Assembly (NCBI GenBank): GCA_027625915.1
Contig: JANTQA010000015.1
Location: forward strand, 7,593,001 to 7,657,000
Direction of reading: 5' to 3'
DNA length: 64,000 nt
DNA from: Anaeramoeba flamelloides
Taxonomy: Eukaryota > Metamonada > Anaeramoebidae
Positions within the stretch are counted from its first letter, which is position 1; each line of letters begins with the position of its first letter. The position numbers and the translations under genes were made by a program. Below the pieces are notes generated by a model that saw only the letters and a list, made by a program, of their open reading frames with translations, was not told the origin of the DNA and searched no databases. Below, piece by piece: positions 24,701-36,335 of the stretch.

Positions 24701-25636
24701 AACTTACTCTGAAAATAACTATTTTCATTTTATTTTTATTTTTAACACACGAATATCGAATAAATTTTAAATTGATACTATTTAAAACATATTTCAACAC
24801 TTACCGGGACAAAAAAAAAAAAAAAATCAAAAATTAATAATAGATCACAAAATCTAATTTTTTTCTTTTTGACAATTTTCATTCTTATTTTTAGAATTTT
24901 AAACACTTGGTACTTCTTTTATTTAATATCATTACAATCTATTTTTATTTCAATCTTAATTCTTTTTTCCTTCAAAAAAAAAGTTTTTTATTTCATGAAA
25001 AAAAAAAACTTTTTAATAATTAAAATTTTTTTATTTTCATTCAAAATATTAAATCGAAAATGAATTTTCTTTAATTTTGAAAAAGTCTTTAATTCAAATT
25101 GTGTTTAAAAAAACATCTTTCATATATTTTCTAAGAAAGATATTTTTTTTAAATCAAATATTTGGTAAAATAACCTAAACAAAAATCTTTCATTTAATAT
25201 TTGTAAAAACAAATAGTTTTTTTTTTGCAAAATTTTTTTTTTTTTACAAAAGCCCCTATTTAAAAATTTATATTTACCCCCCTTTTTTCACCAAATAAAT
25301 ATCCTTTTTATCTGGGGATCAATAATCACAAAGGAGCAATATTAAGTGAATATATGTCAATACTGGGATAACAAACATATAAACACAACCAACTCAAAAA
25401 TAAAATAAAACAATCTAACAAAACAATATAAAATCTCTAAAAAGAATTAGAACATAATAAAAAAAATAATAGATAACCATTGAACAAAAATCACCCAATG
25501 AAAACACATGATAAATTCTAAAATTAAATTTGATTTGAGAATTGGTAATTTGGTTATAATTTTTGGAGTTCCGAACTAAGAAAAGTCTTCCTTTTTTGTT
25601 TTTTGTTTTTAGATTTTTCATTGTTTCCTTTTTAAC

Positions 25637-25652
25637 CCCCCCCACCCCCCCC
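25637..25652. repeat. C-rich tract
   Basis: Seven C, one A and eight or more C in an otherwise AT-rich region, reading CCCCCCACCCCCCC. Such tracts are rare here and may be a slippage product or a transcription or replication pause site. Confidence 0.8.
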
Positions 25653-26525
25653 TTTAAATTTCGTTGTTTTAATCTTGTCTATTTTTTGTTATTAATTTTT
25701 AAAAAATATGGAAAATTTGGTTTTATATTACCCCACGGGTGGTTACAGTATCTCTGAATTATAATAAAAATTATGAAAATAAAATTAAATAATAGAACAT
25801 TTAGTACATAATTTACACTTTTTAAAATAACAAAATATTTAATTAAAAGTTATGATTTTTATTTCTGATAAGGTAATTCAACATCTTTAGAGCTTTTTAA
25901 AATTTTAATAATTTATACAAGATATATTAAAAAATAAAAAAAAAATTTTTTTTACTGTTAATTTTGTCACTTCAAAGTTTTAAAATTTGATATTAAAAAC
26001 GGTTCGTGTTTTAAGATATAAACTTTGAAAAAAAAATTAAGATTAATCAAAATTCCAAATCAAGGTACATTTTTTGAAAACTATTAATTACGAAGATTTT
26101 TGTTTCCTGGGATATAAAATTTTGAACTTTAATTTTTAATTATTTTTTTCTGTCTTAAATATATTTCAATCTATACTTCTTTAAAGTTACACCCGATAAA
26201 AAAATTATTTTTTAGGAAACATAAATAAATGAAATCCTACAGAATAGTACCTTTATATGTTTTACATAATGAATATTTAAACAAAGTAATGTATATATTT
26301 GGGTAAATTTTAAATAAATTCTAAACAATTCCAAAAAATCCATCTTTTTATATGTGTTAAGGCAGATACGATTTTTTATATACAAATATTTCTTCGTAAA
26401 AAATGATGTTTCCTTTTTTTTTATTTTTTTTTGTATACAGTTATTTTCTCTTTCAAGATACTCAATTTTAAGTAAAAATTAAGATAAAACAAATTTAAAA
26501 AGAAATTTTATTTGATTGCCGATTC

Positions 26526-27085
26526 TAAACTCTATTTCAGTTAAAATGGTCCAACATTTTTTTCAAATATCAAATATTTTTTATAAATGACCTTTGAAGA
26601 GTAAATAAGAGATAAATAGAATAATAATCATCAAAGAATAGTTGATACCCACCTGAAATATATCTAATCAATCAATATATTTACTTAAAACTTGAAAACC
26701 CAAATTCTTTTAAACCCTATTGAGTAAAATAACAATACCCATTTTGGACTCTTATTGAAGATCTATTAAAATTACAATAAACATCAAAATAATTTCTTTC
26801 TAAAAATTTATTAATTTATCAATAACATTTGAAAAAAATTTTTACCAACTTATTATTAATCTTACAATAAAATAATTTTCAACAAATAAGCGGTAAAAAA
26901 AAAAAAAAATCCAGTAAAAAAAAAAAATCCAAAAAAAAAGTTAAAATGTGTAAAAATAATTTCAATTTTGAAATTTTGTACAATAAAATTTTTTCTTCTA
27001 ATAACCATTTAAATAATTTATGGTATGTATTAAACTCATTACAACTGAGCCCATTTGACTGAAAAATGGGTTTTTAAAATAATTT
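26526..27085 (+). mobile_element. Long TTTCAGT-ended element, copy 1
   Basis: The left end is AAACTCTATTTCAGTTAAA and the right end CATTTGACTGAAAAATGGGTTT. Interior landmarks TTTTTTTCAAATATCAA, TGACCTTTGAAGAG and TTTCAATTTTGAAATTTTG are shared with 31322, 35878, 53961, 62345 and, inverted, 42735. No open frame is common to the copies: a non-autonomous family. Confidence 0.65.
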
Positions 27086-27094
27086 ATTTATATA

Positions 27095-27181
27095 AATAAT
27101 CTCATAAAATGTCCCTTAATTTAGTATTTTTTTTGCCATAAATTTTATTCATAATTTGCACCTTAAAAGTCGAACTTGCTG
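27095..27181. mobile_element. Right-end remnant of a CAGTCAGTTTCAC MITE
   Basis: The segment ends CACCTTAAAAGTCGAACTTG-CTG followed by TA, matching the right arm of the MITE at 29928. The left arm is missing or eroded beyond recognition. Confidence 0.5.
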
Positions 27182-27881
27182 TAAGATAAAAAAAATATAT
27201 TATTCCATTTGTAATATATTTAAAGAAAAAAAATAATTTTAAAGGAAAATTCAATTTTAAAAATCAAATTTAACAACAAAATCTTTTTTAATTTTATATT
27301 CCCGAAAGATTAAATTTCTTTAATTTAAAATCAAATTATTTTCGTAAAACACAACCAATTTAATTCAATTTAATTCAATTCCTGGTTATTTGATAAATTT
27401 GTAAATTTTACAAAGTAAGTATTTTTTAACACTCGTAAGATAAAATAAACTCATTTGGTAAATGAAAGAAAAGTACAAAAAGAATTACTGAGATCACAAA
27501 AAGTACCAAAGAATGATGTTTGAAAACTAATACAATTGTTTTCAAAAAATTTCTATCACAACCATTCAGATTGGAGATTAGGTATCACTCTTTGGCTTCT
27601 TTTTCTAAAAATGTTACTTTTTTTTCATTGTTGATTTTTGGAGATCTATTAAATACTATGTTGCTTTATTTTTGATTAATCTTTGTTCCTCATAAAAATT
27701 CCAAAATTTTTTTAACTTTCCACGAATTATATCCACTATAATAACAAGACCCTTAACTTATTTAGTAGATTATCTCAGTAATTTTAACAACACAACCATT
27801 GAATCTACCACCTTATTCAAATATTTGATTGAATAAAAAATTTTTTCATTTTTTCTTTTTTTTCTATTACTTTTTTTGATT

Positions 27882-28857
27882 ATGGTAAATTGTTCTTTTT
27901 TTTTTAAAATAATATATTTTCCTATTTCCCCAAACAGCTTAAATAATCTTTTTTGTGGTTTGTTTGATATCTTTAAAAACGATACTCTCATATTTAAAAG
28001 GCATACCATTCAATTTGGAACGATTTTGAAACCGAAGAAATTGCACGTGTCCCAATTCTTCCAATTAGAACGTCCTTCAAAGGACCATCACCAAGATGGG
28101 AAGGAGACGAAGGAACAATGGACATCGTTGAAGAAGCTCTTTACTATTATCGAGCAAATGTCTTTTTCAGATCTTATGATGTTGAAGGTGGCGGTGATAG
28201 AATCATTATTTATCTTACATTGTACATCACAGAATGTTTAAAACAAATGAGCAGAATCACAAACAAAGATGGATCTTTAACATCTATGCATCAACTTGCA
28301 ATTAAACCTTTTTCCCTTCCAGGTATGTTTTTCAGTTTTTTTTTTTTTATTTTTTTTTTTTCTTCTTTTTTGTTCATTTTTTATCTTTCTTTTTTAAATA
28401 ATAAAATTATTCTTTTTTTTTCAATTTTTGTTGCAAAAGATTGAAAAACAAAAAAAAAAATTTTTAAGTTTTAAATATTAATCCTGTTTCACCAAAATTT
28501 TTGACTTTTGTCTTGATTTTTTTTTTTCTTCTTCTTCTCACACAAATTATTTTTTAAAAAATAAAAAAAAAACAATTTCCTGAAAAAATCACACAATCCT
28601 CTATAATTTCCAATACAAACGATTAAAATACACTACTTTGATTCAACTTAGGTGATCGAGGCTTCCCATTAAATTCCTTTTATGGGACTTGTGAAAACAA
28701 AAATCAAAAAGAGCGTTTAAAACAATACCTTACACAATTACGAGAAGAAGTCGGAAAGAGACTCACAGAAAGAGTATACCGATCAGGAAGAGCAGACAAA
28801 TGGTGGATTGTCTTTACAAAAAGAAAATTCTTAAATATGTCTCTTGGAAAGAATTAA
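27882..28857 (+). CDS. ARPC3: Actin-related protein 2/3 complex subunit 3 (three exons)
   Basis: Subunit of the Arp2/3 complex, which nucleates branched actin filaments at the cell cortex. Exon 1 is only the start codon, 27882-27884, followed directly by a gtaaat donor. Exon 2 is 28001-28322 and exon 3 is 28652-28857. The junctions are phase 0 and phase 1, and the product is 176 residues (human 178). It begins MAYHSIWNDF, equivalent to MPAYHSS of animals. Diagnostic stretches are LPIRTSFKGPSPR, DIVEEALYYYRANVFF, RIIIYLTLYITECLK, FPLNSFYG and DKWWIVFTKRKFLN. The start is inferred: nothing else upstream joins in phase to GCATACCATTCA, and the single-codon exon has a good donor. The introns are 116 and 329 bases. 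Confidence 0.95.
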
Positions 28858-29927
28858 AAAGTGTTTTTACTTTTCCTTTGAAATCTTTTTCCTTTTTATT
28901 TTTTTTTTTTTTTGTTTTTTTTTTTTTTTTTTTTTTACCATTTGTGGGTTACTTAACTTTAGTGACACAATAATTTCACAACAATTAATTCTTCTAAACT
29001 TAATTACATGCGAAAATAACAAAAAGTAAATTTATCAGTAAACTATTTTATTATTTCTTATTCTTTAATAATTTTTTTTTTTTGTTACGAAATTCGAAAT
29101 TAGCCATGATAAACCTTGATCTAGGAAGTTTATTGTTACCACTGTGCACCTATTTCCATTGAAATTATCAACCAATTGTCTTTTCAATAACTCTGATTGT
29201 AGGCTAATCGAAATTTTAGTAAGCAAAGTCAAAATATTTTTTTAATTTTAAATTTTTTCTATTTCCTGTGAAAAAAAACATTTTAGTTTGGTTATCAGAT
29301 CGATTGAGGGCATTAAATGAGATAAGTACCGTTATTTTAACAAATTGAATCAGAGCAGTCTTAAAAAGAAGCTAGAAAAGCAAATAAAAATAAAATTTAC
29401 AATATCTTGAAAACTTATTATCCTTTTAACGATAATTCTATCCTTTGATTTTAATATTCTGTAAAAGTTAATAAAAGAATAAAGTCCACTAAATAAATTT
29501 CAGTTGTTACAATCAACAGGGGACTCAATCTTTTGAGATTGTTTCTCACCCCTCCAATAAAATAACGAAAAAAATATTAAAAATGATATTAACATTTTGG
29601 AAAAAAACTTAGACACTATATTTAATGGTTACTTTAATAAATAAAAAAATAAGATCAATTAATAAAAGAAAAAATAAACCCATAAAGATAAATGGTGGAC
29701 TAAAAAAATGATAGTTTTTATAATATAATCTTTTTTCAATTCGGATTTTTCAAATATTCTTTATAAAAAACAATTTTTAAAGTTAGATTATCCATTTAAG
29801 AAATCGAAATTAGAAGAAAAATTTCTTTAAATTTTTGGGAATGTATCAGTATTATAATGAATTATTATTCAGAGTTAAAAATTTTTTTCTTAGAATTAAG
29901 TTTTTTTTTTTTTTAGCAATAATTTTA

Positions 29928-30125
29928 CAGTCAGTTTCACTTTTAAGGCACAAACTTTCGACGAAATTTAAGGCACAATAAAAATCTCAAATTAAGGCTC
30001 AAAATTTTGGATTCTAGTAAAATAATTTGTAAAAATTAAAAATTCTGAATTTTGTGCCTTAATTTGAGATTTTTTTGTGCCTTAAATTTCGTTGAAAGTT
30101 TGTGCCTTAAAAGTGAAACTGACTG
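29928..30125. mobile_element. CAGTCAGTTTCAC MITE, best-preserved copy
   Basis: 198 bases bordered by TA (29926-29927 and 30126-30127). The arms start CAGTCAGTTTCACTTTTAAG and end with the exact complement; pairing extends roughly 85 bases on each side with few mismatches, leaving a loop of about 25 bases. This is the least eroded member, so probably the youngest. The structure fits a Tc1/mariner-type non-autonomous hairpin element. Confidence 0.9.
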
Positions 30126-30639
30126 TAGCCATCAAACATCATGTTGAACTAATTTTTTCAATTTGGAAAAACAACATTTCTTCAAGTTTTTCAAATGAAT
30201 TTATTTTTATAATAGATTTTATTACAAAATATTCTTGATCCCTTTCTAAGTTATTAACAATTTTACATACAAAACTTCAAAAAAAATTTCTATATATTAT
30301 ATCATTAAGAAGAATTTACTTTTTAGAAAGATATATTTCAAAAATTGTTTCTCCCCGTTAGGATAAATTGAAAAAAAAAAAAATTAATAATTTCCAATGA
30401 AAAATAATTATTTAAAAAAATTAATAGTTCATCTTTTAATCTAAAATCATGAGATTTAAACAATTAGAAAAAATTAAATCAAAAGAAAAAAAAAAGTGAA
30501 TTAAAATTGTTGAAAGTGGTATTGGGTTTTTTTAATACTGATCTTTGAATTAAAAAATGTTGGCAAGAAGATTTTTTATTAGAAATATTAAAACTCTAAA
30601 AAAAGACCACAGGACCTTAATTTTTTTATGTTTTATTAC

Positions 30640-30670
<31 letters not shown>

Positions 30671-31240
30671 CTAAACGAAATTCTAAAAAATTGGGCATAG
30701 TTTAAACAGTTGAAAGAATAACAAAACTACACTTTACATTCAATTTATAAATAATTTTTATTTTTCAAACTATTTCATTTTTTGTCTTTTTTGTTTTGTT
30801 TTCATTTCCTATTCCAAGTTACATAATATTTTTCTTTAGATCTGGAATTTTTTTTGAATAGTTGAGAGAAGGATAATGTTGAGTTTGTTAAATAGGTAAA
30901 TCATATAACAATTTGCCAATGGTATCTTATCATTTGATTGATCAACAACTGTTAATGAAATTTCAGCAAATTGATAAATAGATTTTTTTTCCTAATCGTT
31001 TCATTATTTTGGACACACTACTTTTGATTTTTTTGATTTTTTTTTTCTTTTACATCAATTGAAAATGATTACTTATCTAAAACACTAATTGGTTACTTAA
31101 ATGTGGTTTTATATTACGTTTGGAAAAATATATAAAATTGAATTTTTTGGCTTATTTTCGATTTTGTGTATATACAAATTCCTGGAATGGTGATTATATA
31201 TATTGGCTAATAATTGATGGAAATTTTAGCTCTTATTTAT
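30640..31240. repeat. Dispersed repeat of about 600 bases, copy 2
   Basis: Partner of 24070-24700, in the same orientation with the same order of landmarks and a TA microsatellite (30650-30671) at its left side. The borders are approximate. Confidence 0.45.
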
Positions 31241-31248
31241 GATAAACC

Positions 31249-31253
31249 CCCCC

Positions 31254-31296
<43 letters not shown>
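31249..31296. repeat. C8 followed by a run of about 40 A
   Basis: A pure homopolymer block, the longest A run in the window. It could be the tail of an old retroposed sequence, but no upstream source gene or target duplication is visible. Confidence 0.85.
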
Positions 31297-31298
<2 letters not shown>

Positions 31299-31321
31299 AA
31301 GAAACAAAATACTAAAAAAAT

Positions 31322-31812
31322 ATTAACTGTGAATCAGTTAAATAGTCCGAACATTTTTTTCAAATTTCAATTATTATTTATAATTAATCGTTAAATAAAA
31401 AATATGAAATGAGTAGAATAATACATACAAAAGCTTAGTTGATATTATGTTTAAATCTAATAGATCGATAGATTTTCCTAAAAATTTAAAATTTCAAATT
31501 CTTAGTTCCAAATTGAGAAAAACAAAAACAAGTTTTGTTTTGATCTTCTGATTGAAGATTGAATAAAATTTAAATAGAAATCAATATTTATTCTCTATAC
31601 TAAATTTCACTGTTTTATAATAATATAATTATACAATTTTCCCAAGTTACTATATATATTGTAATAAAAAAAATTAGCAAGCAAATTAGCTGTAAAAAAA
31701 ATTAATAAAAAACATAAAAATGAAAAAATGATTTCAATTTTGAAATTACCAAAATAAATTTTAACTACTAAACACCATTCAACCACTTTAAACACATATA
31801 ATACACTCATAA
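31322..31812 (+). mobile_element. Long TTTCAGT-ended element, copy 2 (eroded ends)
   Basis: Interior landmarks TTTTTTTCAAATTTCAATTATT and ATTTCAATTTTGAAATTACC align with the copies at 26526 and 53961, but the terminal repeat is poorly kept. Diverged and probably old. Confidence 0.5.
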
Positions 31813-32762
31813 AAAGTGAGTGTCTATTTTTAGAAAATCATTGAAATCAAAAAATCTGTAAATGGCTTTAATAAGGTTAAAATTAAAATTTCAATATGAT
31901 AGAACACTCAAAAAAAAAAAAAAAAATTACCAAAACATCATAAGTTTTAGACATCCAGATAATTTTTTTTTTTATTTTTTTTTTTATTGATTGAAAATAA
32001 AAGCTGCGAATTCTTAAAAAACTGGGATCCACCCAAAAAATATCAATAATCATTTCCTTTTGTTCATCACCTTCACAGAATTAGATCAAAAAAGAAAATT
32101 CAACAATTAAGGACTACATTCCTACCCCATGTGAGTATTAGATAATTATTTTATTTTACATTAACTTCTCTACAGGGATTTTCATTCTGAAGAAATTGGA
32201 GAAATAAATTACTCATTTCAAAAATTAAAAAAGAACTAAGTAAAAAAAAAAAAAATTAAAAAGATATTTTTGATTGAAAATTTTGAAAAAAAAAACTGAC
32301 TTTGAGGAATTTTCAATGACAAATTAAACTTTGATAACATTTCAAACTTGTAAAAGTAACTGTAAAAATATTTAGAACAGCTTGGGAAATTGTTTTGTGT
32401 TTATAGATTTGAAAGGAAATTTTGAAAAAATAAAATCAAATTGTTTTTGATCCAAAAAATGATAAATTATAAAAATTGTTGGAATTGAAAAAATGTATCA
32501 TTTTCTGTTGAAGAAATTCTCAGTGGGTAAATTTAACTGAGATAATGGATCTCTTTCAGTAGTATTTTATCATCAATTTCACGATCCCCCCCTCTAAACT
32601 TAGTCCAAAAGAACCGAATTATGATATAATTGTAAGAAAAGGTAATGGTTTCTAGTTTTTTTTTTATGCGTTTTACTACAAACATAGCTGAGAAAATGAC
32701 AAAGTCCTCGAATTATTAACAAAAATTTTTTGAAAAATTGAAAGTTTTTCTTCAAAAAAACC

Positions 32763-32939
32763 TTAAGGGACTAATCTATATTAAATTTTTAGAACTAAAT
32801 TTAATAGAGATGGTTTAATTTTTTTCTAAATTACTTCGATTTTAAAAAACCCTACTTATTTTCAATATTAAACATCTTTCTAGAAAAGGTACCCTGATTT
32901 AGAAATTTGCCAAAAATATATAATAGACTAGTCCCTTAA
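32763..32939. mobile_element. Short TTAA-bordered inverted-repeat element, copy 2
   Basis: TTAAGGGACTAATC at the left and GACTAGTCCCTTAA at the right. Same interior as copy 1, including ATTTTCAATATTAAACAT.TTTCTAGA. It lies only about 100 bases from copy 3, in the same orientation. Confidence 0.8.
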
Positions 32940-33042
32940 TTGAAATTTTTAACAAGATCTCTAGACCAAACTTTCTCTTTAGAAAAAATCATACTGTGGT
33001 TGTGAAAAGAAATACAAACTGATAACAAAATTCATTTGGTCC

Positions 33043-33222
33043 TTAAGGGGCTAATCTCTATTAAATTTTTTTATGGAAATTTAATAGAATTTGAAAAAAA
33101 TTTTTACCAATTACATATATTTGAAAAACTCCTGTTTATTTTCAATATTATACATATTTCTAGAAAAGGAATCTTTCTTTAGAAATTGGTCAAAAAAAAA
33201 ATAATGAAGACTAGTCCCTTAA
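33043..33222. mobile_element. Short TTAA-bordered inverted-repeat element, copy 3
   Basis: TTAAGGGGCTAATCTC at the left and GACTAGTCCCTTAA at the right. Tandem-like neighbour of copy 2, with its own separate TTAA borders, so it arose by insertion and not by tandem duplication of the unit. Confidence 0.8.
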
Positions 33223-33894
33223 AAGGAAGAAAATTTCAAATAATTTGCTTTTTCCTCATTTCCTTATAAATTGCTTTTATCTAGAAATGTTAATCTCACA
33301 AATAATGTGAATACAAAGTAACAAACTAATTACAACATCTGTCTTGGCTTACTCTCCTGATAAAAAAAAAAGGAAAAAAAGGAAATCATAAATGTTTTTC
33401 CATTAAATATTCAACTTTTAAATAGTAATTTTAAAAAAAGTGGGTATGTCAAGTTTTTAGAAATGTTTCTTGTTAGGAACTCAAATCAATTTGAATAACG
33501 CTCTTTAAAATGATTGTGTCTCTCTTTGAAAAATGAATTAATTCGTCACATACCTCATGAATAAAAAAATAGATCAAAAATATTACAAATGACTTTTAAT
33601 CATCAGGTGTCTTTGTGTAACAAGTAACTGGTATTTCAATTGCGAGTAATTAATAAGAACAAATTTTTTAAAAGCAAAGAATGAAAAACCTCAATTATAT
33701 TCAAACAACAAGAAATTTCAACTGTTCAACAGATGACTACTTACTTTGAAAAACAAAAAACTCCCAAATTCCAAGAGAAGTTTTCGTAAATTAAGTGTTT
33801 GTTGAGATTTTGTCAAATTGATTTCATTAATCTTCAAAAATTGAATTCATTTTTTTTTAAAAAAAGATTTTCGAATTAATTATTTATTTACAAT

Positions 33895-34738
33895 ATGAGC
33901 AAAACTTTAAACACCTCACCAATTAAAGGAATTATTTTTGATGTTGATGGGCTACTACTTGATACGGATAAGTAAGTTTTCTAAAAACAAACAACTTTCG
34001 AGAAAGATTTCTTCAAACCATCCTAATTTGCTTTATTTTTATTTATCACCATCTTCTTTTACATTTTGTGTTCCCCAAACAAAACCAAAAAACCATTGAA
34101 ACTATCTCCAAAGAACATATGTTAAGTGCTTTCAAGAAATCGTCAATGAGTATTTGCCAAAAAAAAAACCAGTGATCTCTGAAAATATTTTAGCAAACAT
34201 GATGGGGCGAAATTTGCTTCAATCTGTTCAATTGATAATTGACGAGTACTCTGTACCAATTGAAGGACAAGAATTTGTTGATATTGTGAACCAACGCGTG
34301 CCACCACTTTTGCCTAATTGCAACGAAAAAAAAGGTGCTCTCAAATTAATTAATTACCTTCATAAAAACAACATCCCAAGTGCGCTTGCATCTGGCGACG
34401 AACTACCAAACACTTTGGTTAAATTAGAGAACAAGCCATGGAAAAGTTACTATCCAAAAAACCAAATAATGACAGGAGATCAGGTCACAAAGGGAAAGCC
34501 AGATCCTGAAATCTTTTTGAAAGCGGCAGAAAGCATTGGTATTAAACCCGAAAACTGCATCGTCTTTGAAGATGCAGTCATGGGCGTGAAAGCAGGGATC
34601 AGTGCTGGGATGCATGTTGTATGGGTCCCAGAATATCACATGGAGTTAGAAGAGTTACCTAAAGCAACACAAATTTTGGATTCTTTGGCAGAATTCAATC
34701 CTCAACTATTTGGCCTCCCTAAATTCGACGAAAATTAA
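33895..34738 (+). CDS. PUDP: HAD-superfamily phosphatase, pseudouridine-5'-phosphatase (HDHD1/GS1) type
   Basis: Cytosolic phosphomonoesterase; the closest family I recall dephosphorylates pseudouridine 5'-phosphate from RNA turnover. Exon 1 is 33895-33971 and exon 2 is 34114-34738, joined in phase 2, giving 233 residues, as usual for the family. HAD motif I is FDVDGLLLDTD with nucleophile Asp16 and acid/base Asp18. Motif II is ALAS with Ser119. Motif III is Lys154 in KGKPDPEIF. Motif IV is VFEDAVMGV with Glu178-Asp179. A helical cap lies between motifs I and II. DTDKTYVKCFQEI across the splice site and the C-terminal NPQLFGLP closely resemble human HDHD1. Related beta-phosphoglucomutase-like or sugar-phosphate phosphatases cannot be wholly excluded, so the substrate is inferred. 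Confidence 0.9.
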
Positions 34739-35126
34739 AATAATTTTTGTGAAACCCATCCGTGACACTCTTTAGAATGAAATATAAGATGTTTTTTCAA
34801 AATTTTATTATTTTTGGGATTAGAATAAAATTTAATTTGTTTGTGCGATCGAAAAATAAAAAAATATTCCCTCTGTCTTTGATAGTCTTTTAATAATTTG
34901 TAATTTTGGAAAATTTTTTTGATTTTAAATAATTATTCTCAAAGGTACAAGAAAAGAAATTAGTTAATTACTCAAAGTTTTCATGTAGGAAAGGGATATT
35001 CTTTCTCGATTGAATTTCCAGTCATCTTGGAAATTGTATTTCATCACAAAACGAAGTAGTATTAAAAAATGTTTTAATACTTTGGAAAATTCGACAGTGA
35101 TTCCTTACTTGTCATGAAATTTGTCA

Positions 35127-35307
35127 TTAAGGGACTAATCTCAATTAAATTTTTTTTACCTAAATTTAATAGAGATTGAAAAAAATTTTTAGCTAATTAC
35201 ATAGATTTGAAAATCCTGTTTATTTTCAATCTTAAACATATTTCTAGATAAGGAAACCTAATTTAGAAATTGGCCAAAAAAAAAAATAATAAAGTCTAGC
35301 CCCTTAA
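35127..35307. mobile_element. Short TTAA-bordered inverted-repeat element, copy 4
   Basis: TTAAGGGACTAATCTC at the left and GTCTAGCCCCTTAA at the right. The interior is nearly identical to copies 1 and 3. It lies about 390 bases downstream of the phosphatase gene. Confidence 0.8.
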
Positions 35308-35877
35308 GAGAAATTGTTTTTTTTTATCTCTGTCAAAGACTAAAAAAAAAAAAAAAACATTTCTATTATACGTGTATTTAGATTTTTATGGTCTGTGATA
35401 GGCTACTACAACCGTTCAAACGATAGAGCGAAATTCAATATAACAAGAAAATGAATTTCCGACTTTTTTAAAGAAAAATAGTATTACTATGATGGCATGT
35501 GATATAATTTTACAGTTTATAATGGATATAACAAAAAATTTATATATTCGAAAATAAAAAAAAAGCAAATATCTTATTCATTACGAAAAGTTGAGATATC
35601 TTTAGATATTAGGAAGAAAATAATATTTGTATTTTCGCTACCGATGATTAACTGACCCGTTTCATCTTCTAAATTTATATGATCATTAAAGTTGATGATA
35701 TCATTTTGATAACTTCAAGTAGCTTAGTTGAAAATTTCCAAAAGTGAAAAAAAATAGAAAAAAAAGTTTGGAAATATTTGTTTTATATTTTGTCCTCTTT
35801 TAGAAAATTTTTTTTTGAACACTTTGATTTTGATCTTCCAAAATTTACATTATCACACGAAATGGATAAGTAAACTG

Positions 35878-36335
35878 ATATATCCCTTGTTTCTGTATAA
35901 GAGTTCCCAAAAAAAAATTATCCATAACAATAATTTTAAAAAATAAACTTTAAAGGATAAAGAACTTTGATAAGTAGAATAAATCACTTCAAAGAAGTTT
36001 TAATATTTGTATGAATTAAATCTAATCTATCAATATATCTTCTAAAAAATGGAAAACTAACATTTGTGAACTCTTGAAAAAAGAAAAATGTTTATTTTTG
36101 ATCTTTAGGGTTGAATAAAAATTCCAAGACTAATCAATAGTATTACTAGACACTAATTTCCACTCTTTCAATAACATTAAAATAACACCATTTTACCGGG
36201 TGACTATTGATCTTATAAATAAAAAATAATTTACAAATGAATTAAGTATCAAAAAAAAAATCGAAAAATATATAAAAAAATGTTATTAAGTGTGATGTTT
36301 TTTTTTTCAGTATTTATAAAAACACCATTGGTAAT
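35878..36335 (+). mobile_element. Long TTTCAGT-ended element, copy 3 (eroded)
   Basis: It shares the order of landmarks with 53961-54661, for example CTTTGATAAGTAGAATAA, AATCTATCAATATATCTTCTA and GTGACTATTGATCTTAT. The ends are degraded. Confidence 0.45.

Larger units (their letters stand above)
28858..33894. other. 5 kb without a recognisable gene
   Basis: Contains the MITE at 29928, the repeats at 30640 and 31322, a long C/A homopolymer at 31249-31296 and two TTAA-bordered elements at 32763 and 33043. I found no exon-like segment with convincing codon use. Confidence 0.5.

Noticed and set aside
31249-31296. Poly-A run as the tail of a retroposed gene copy
   Set aside because: No recognisable coding sequence upstream and no visible flanking duplication.
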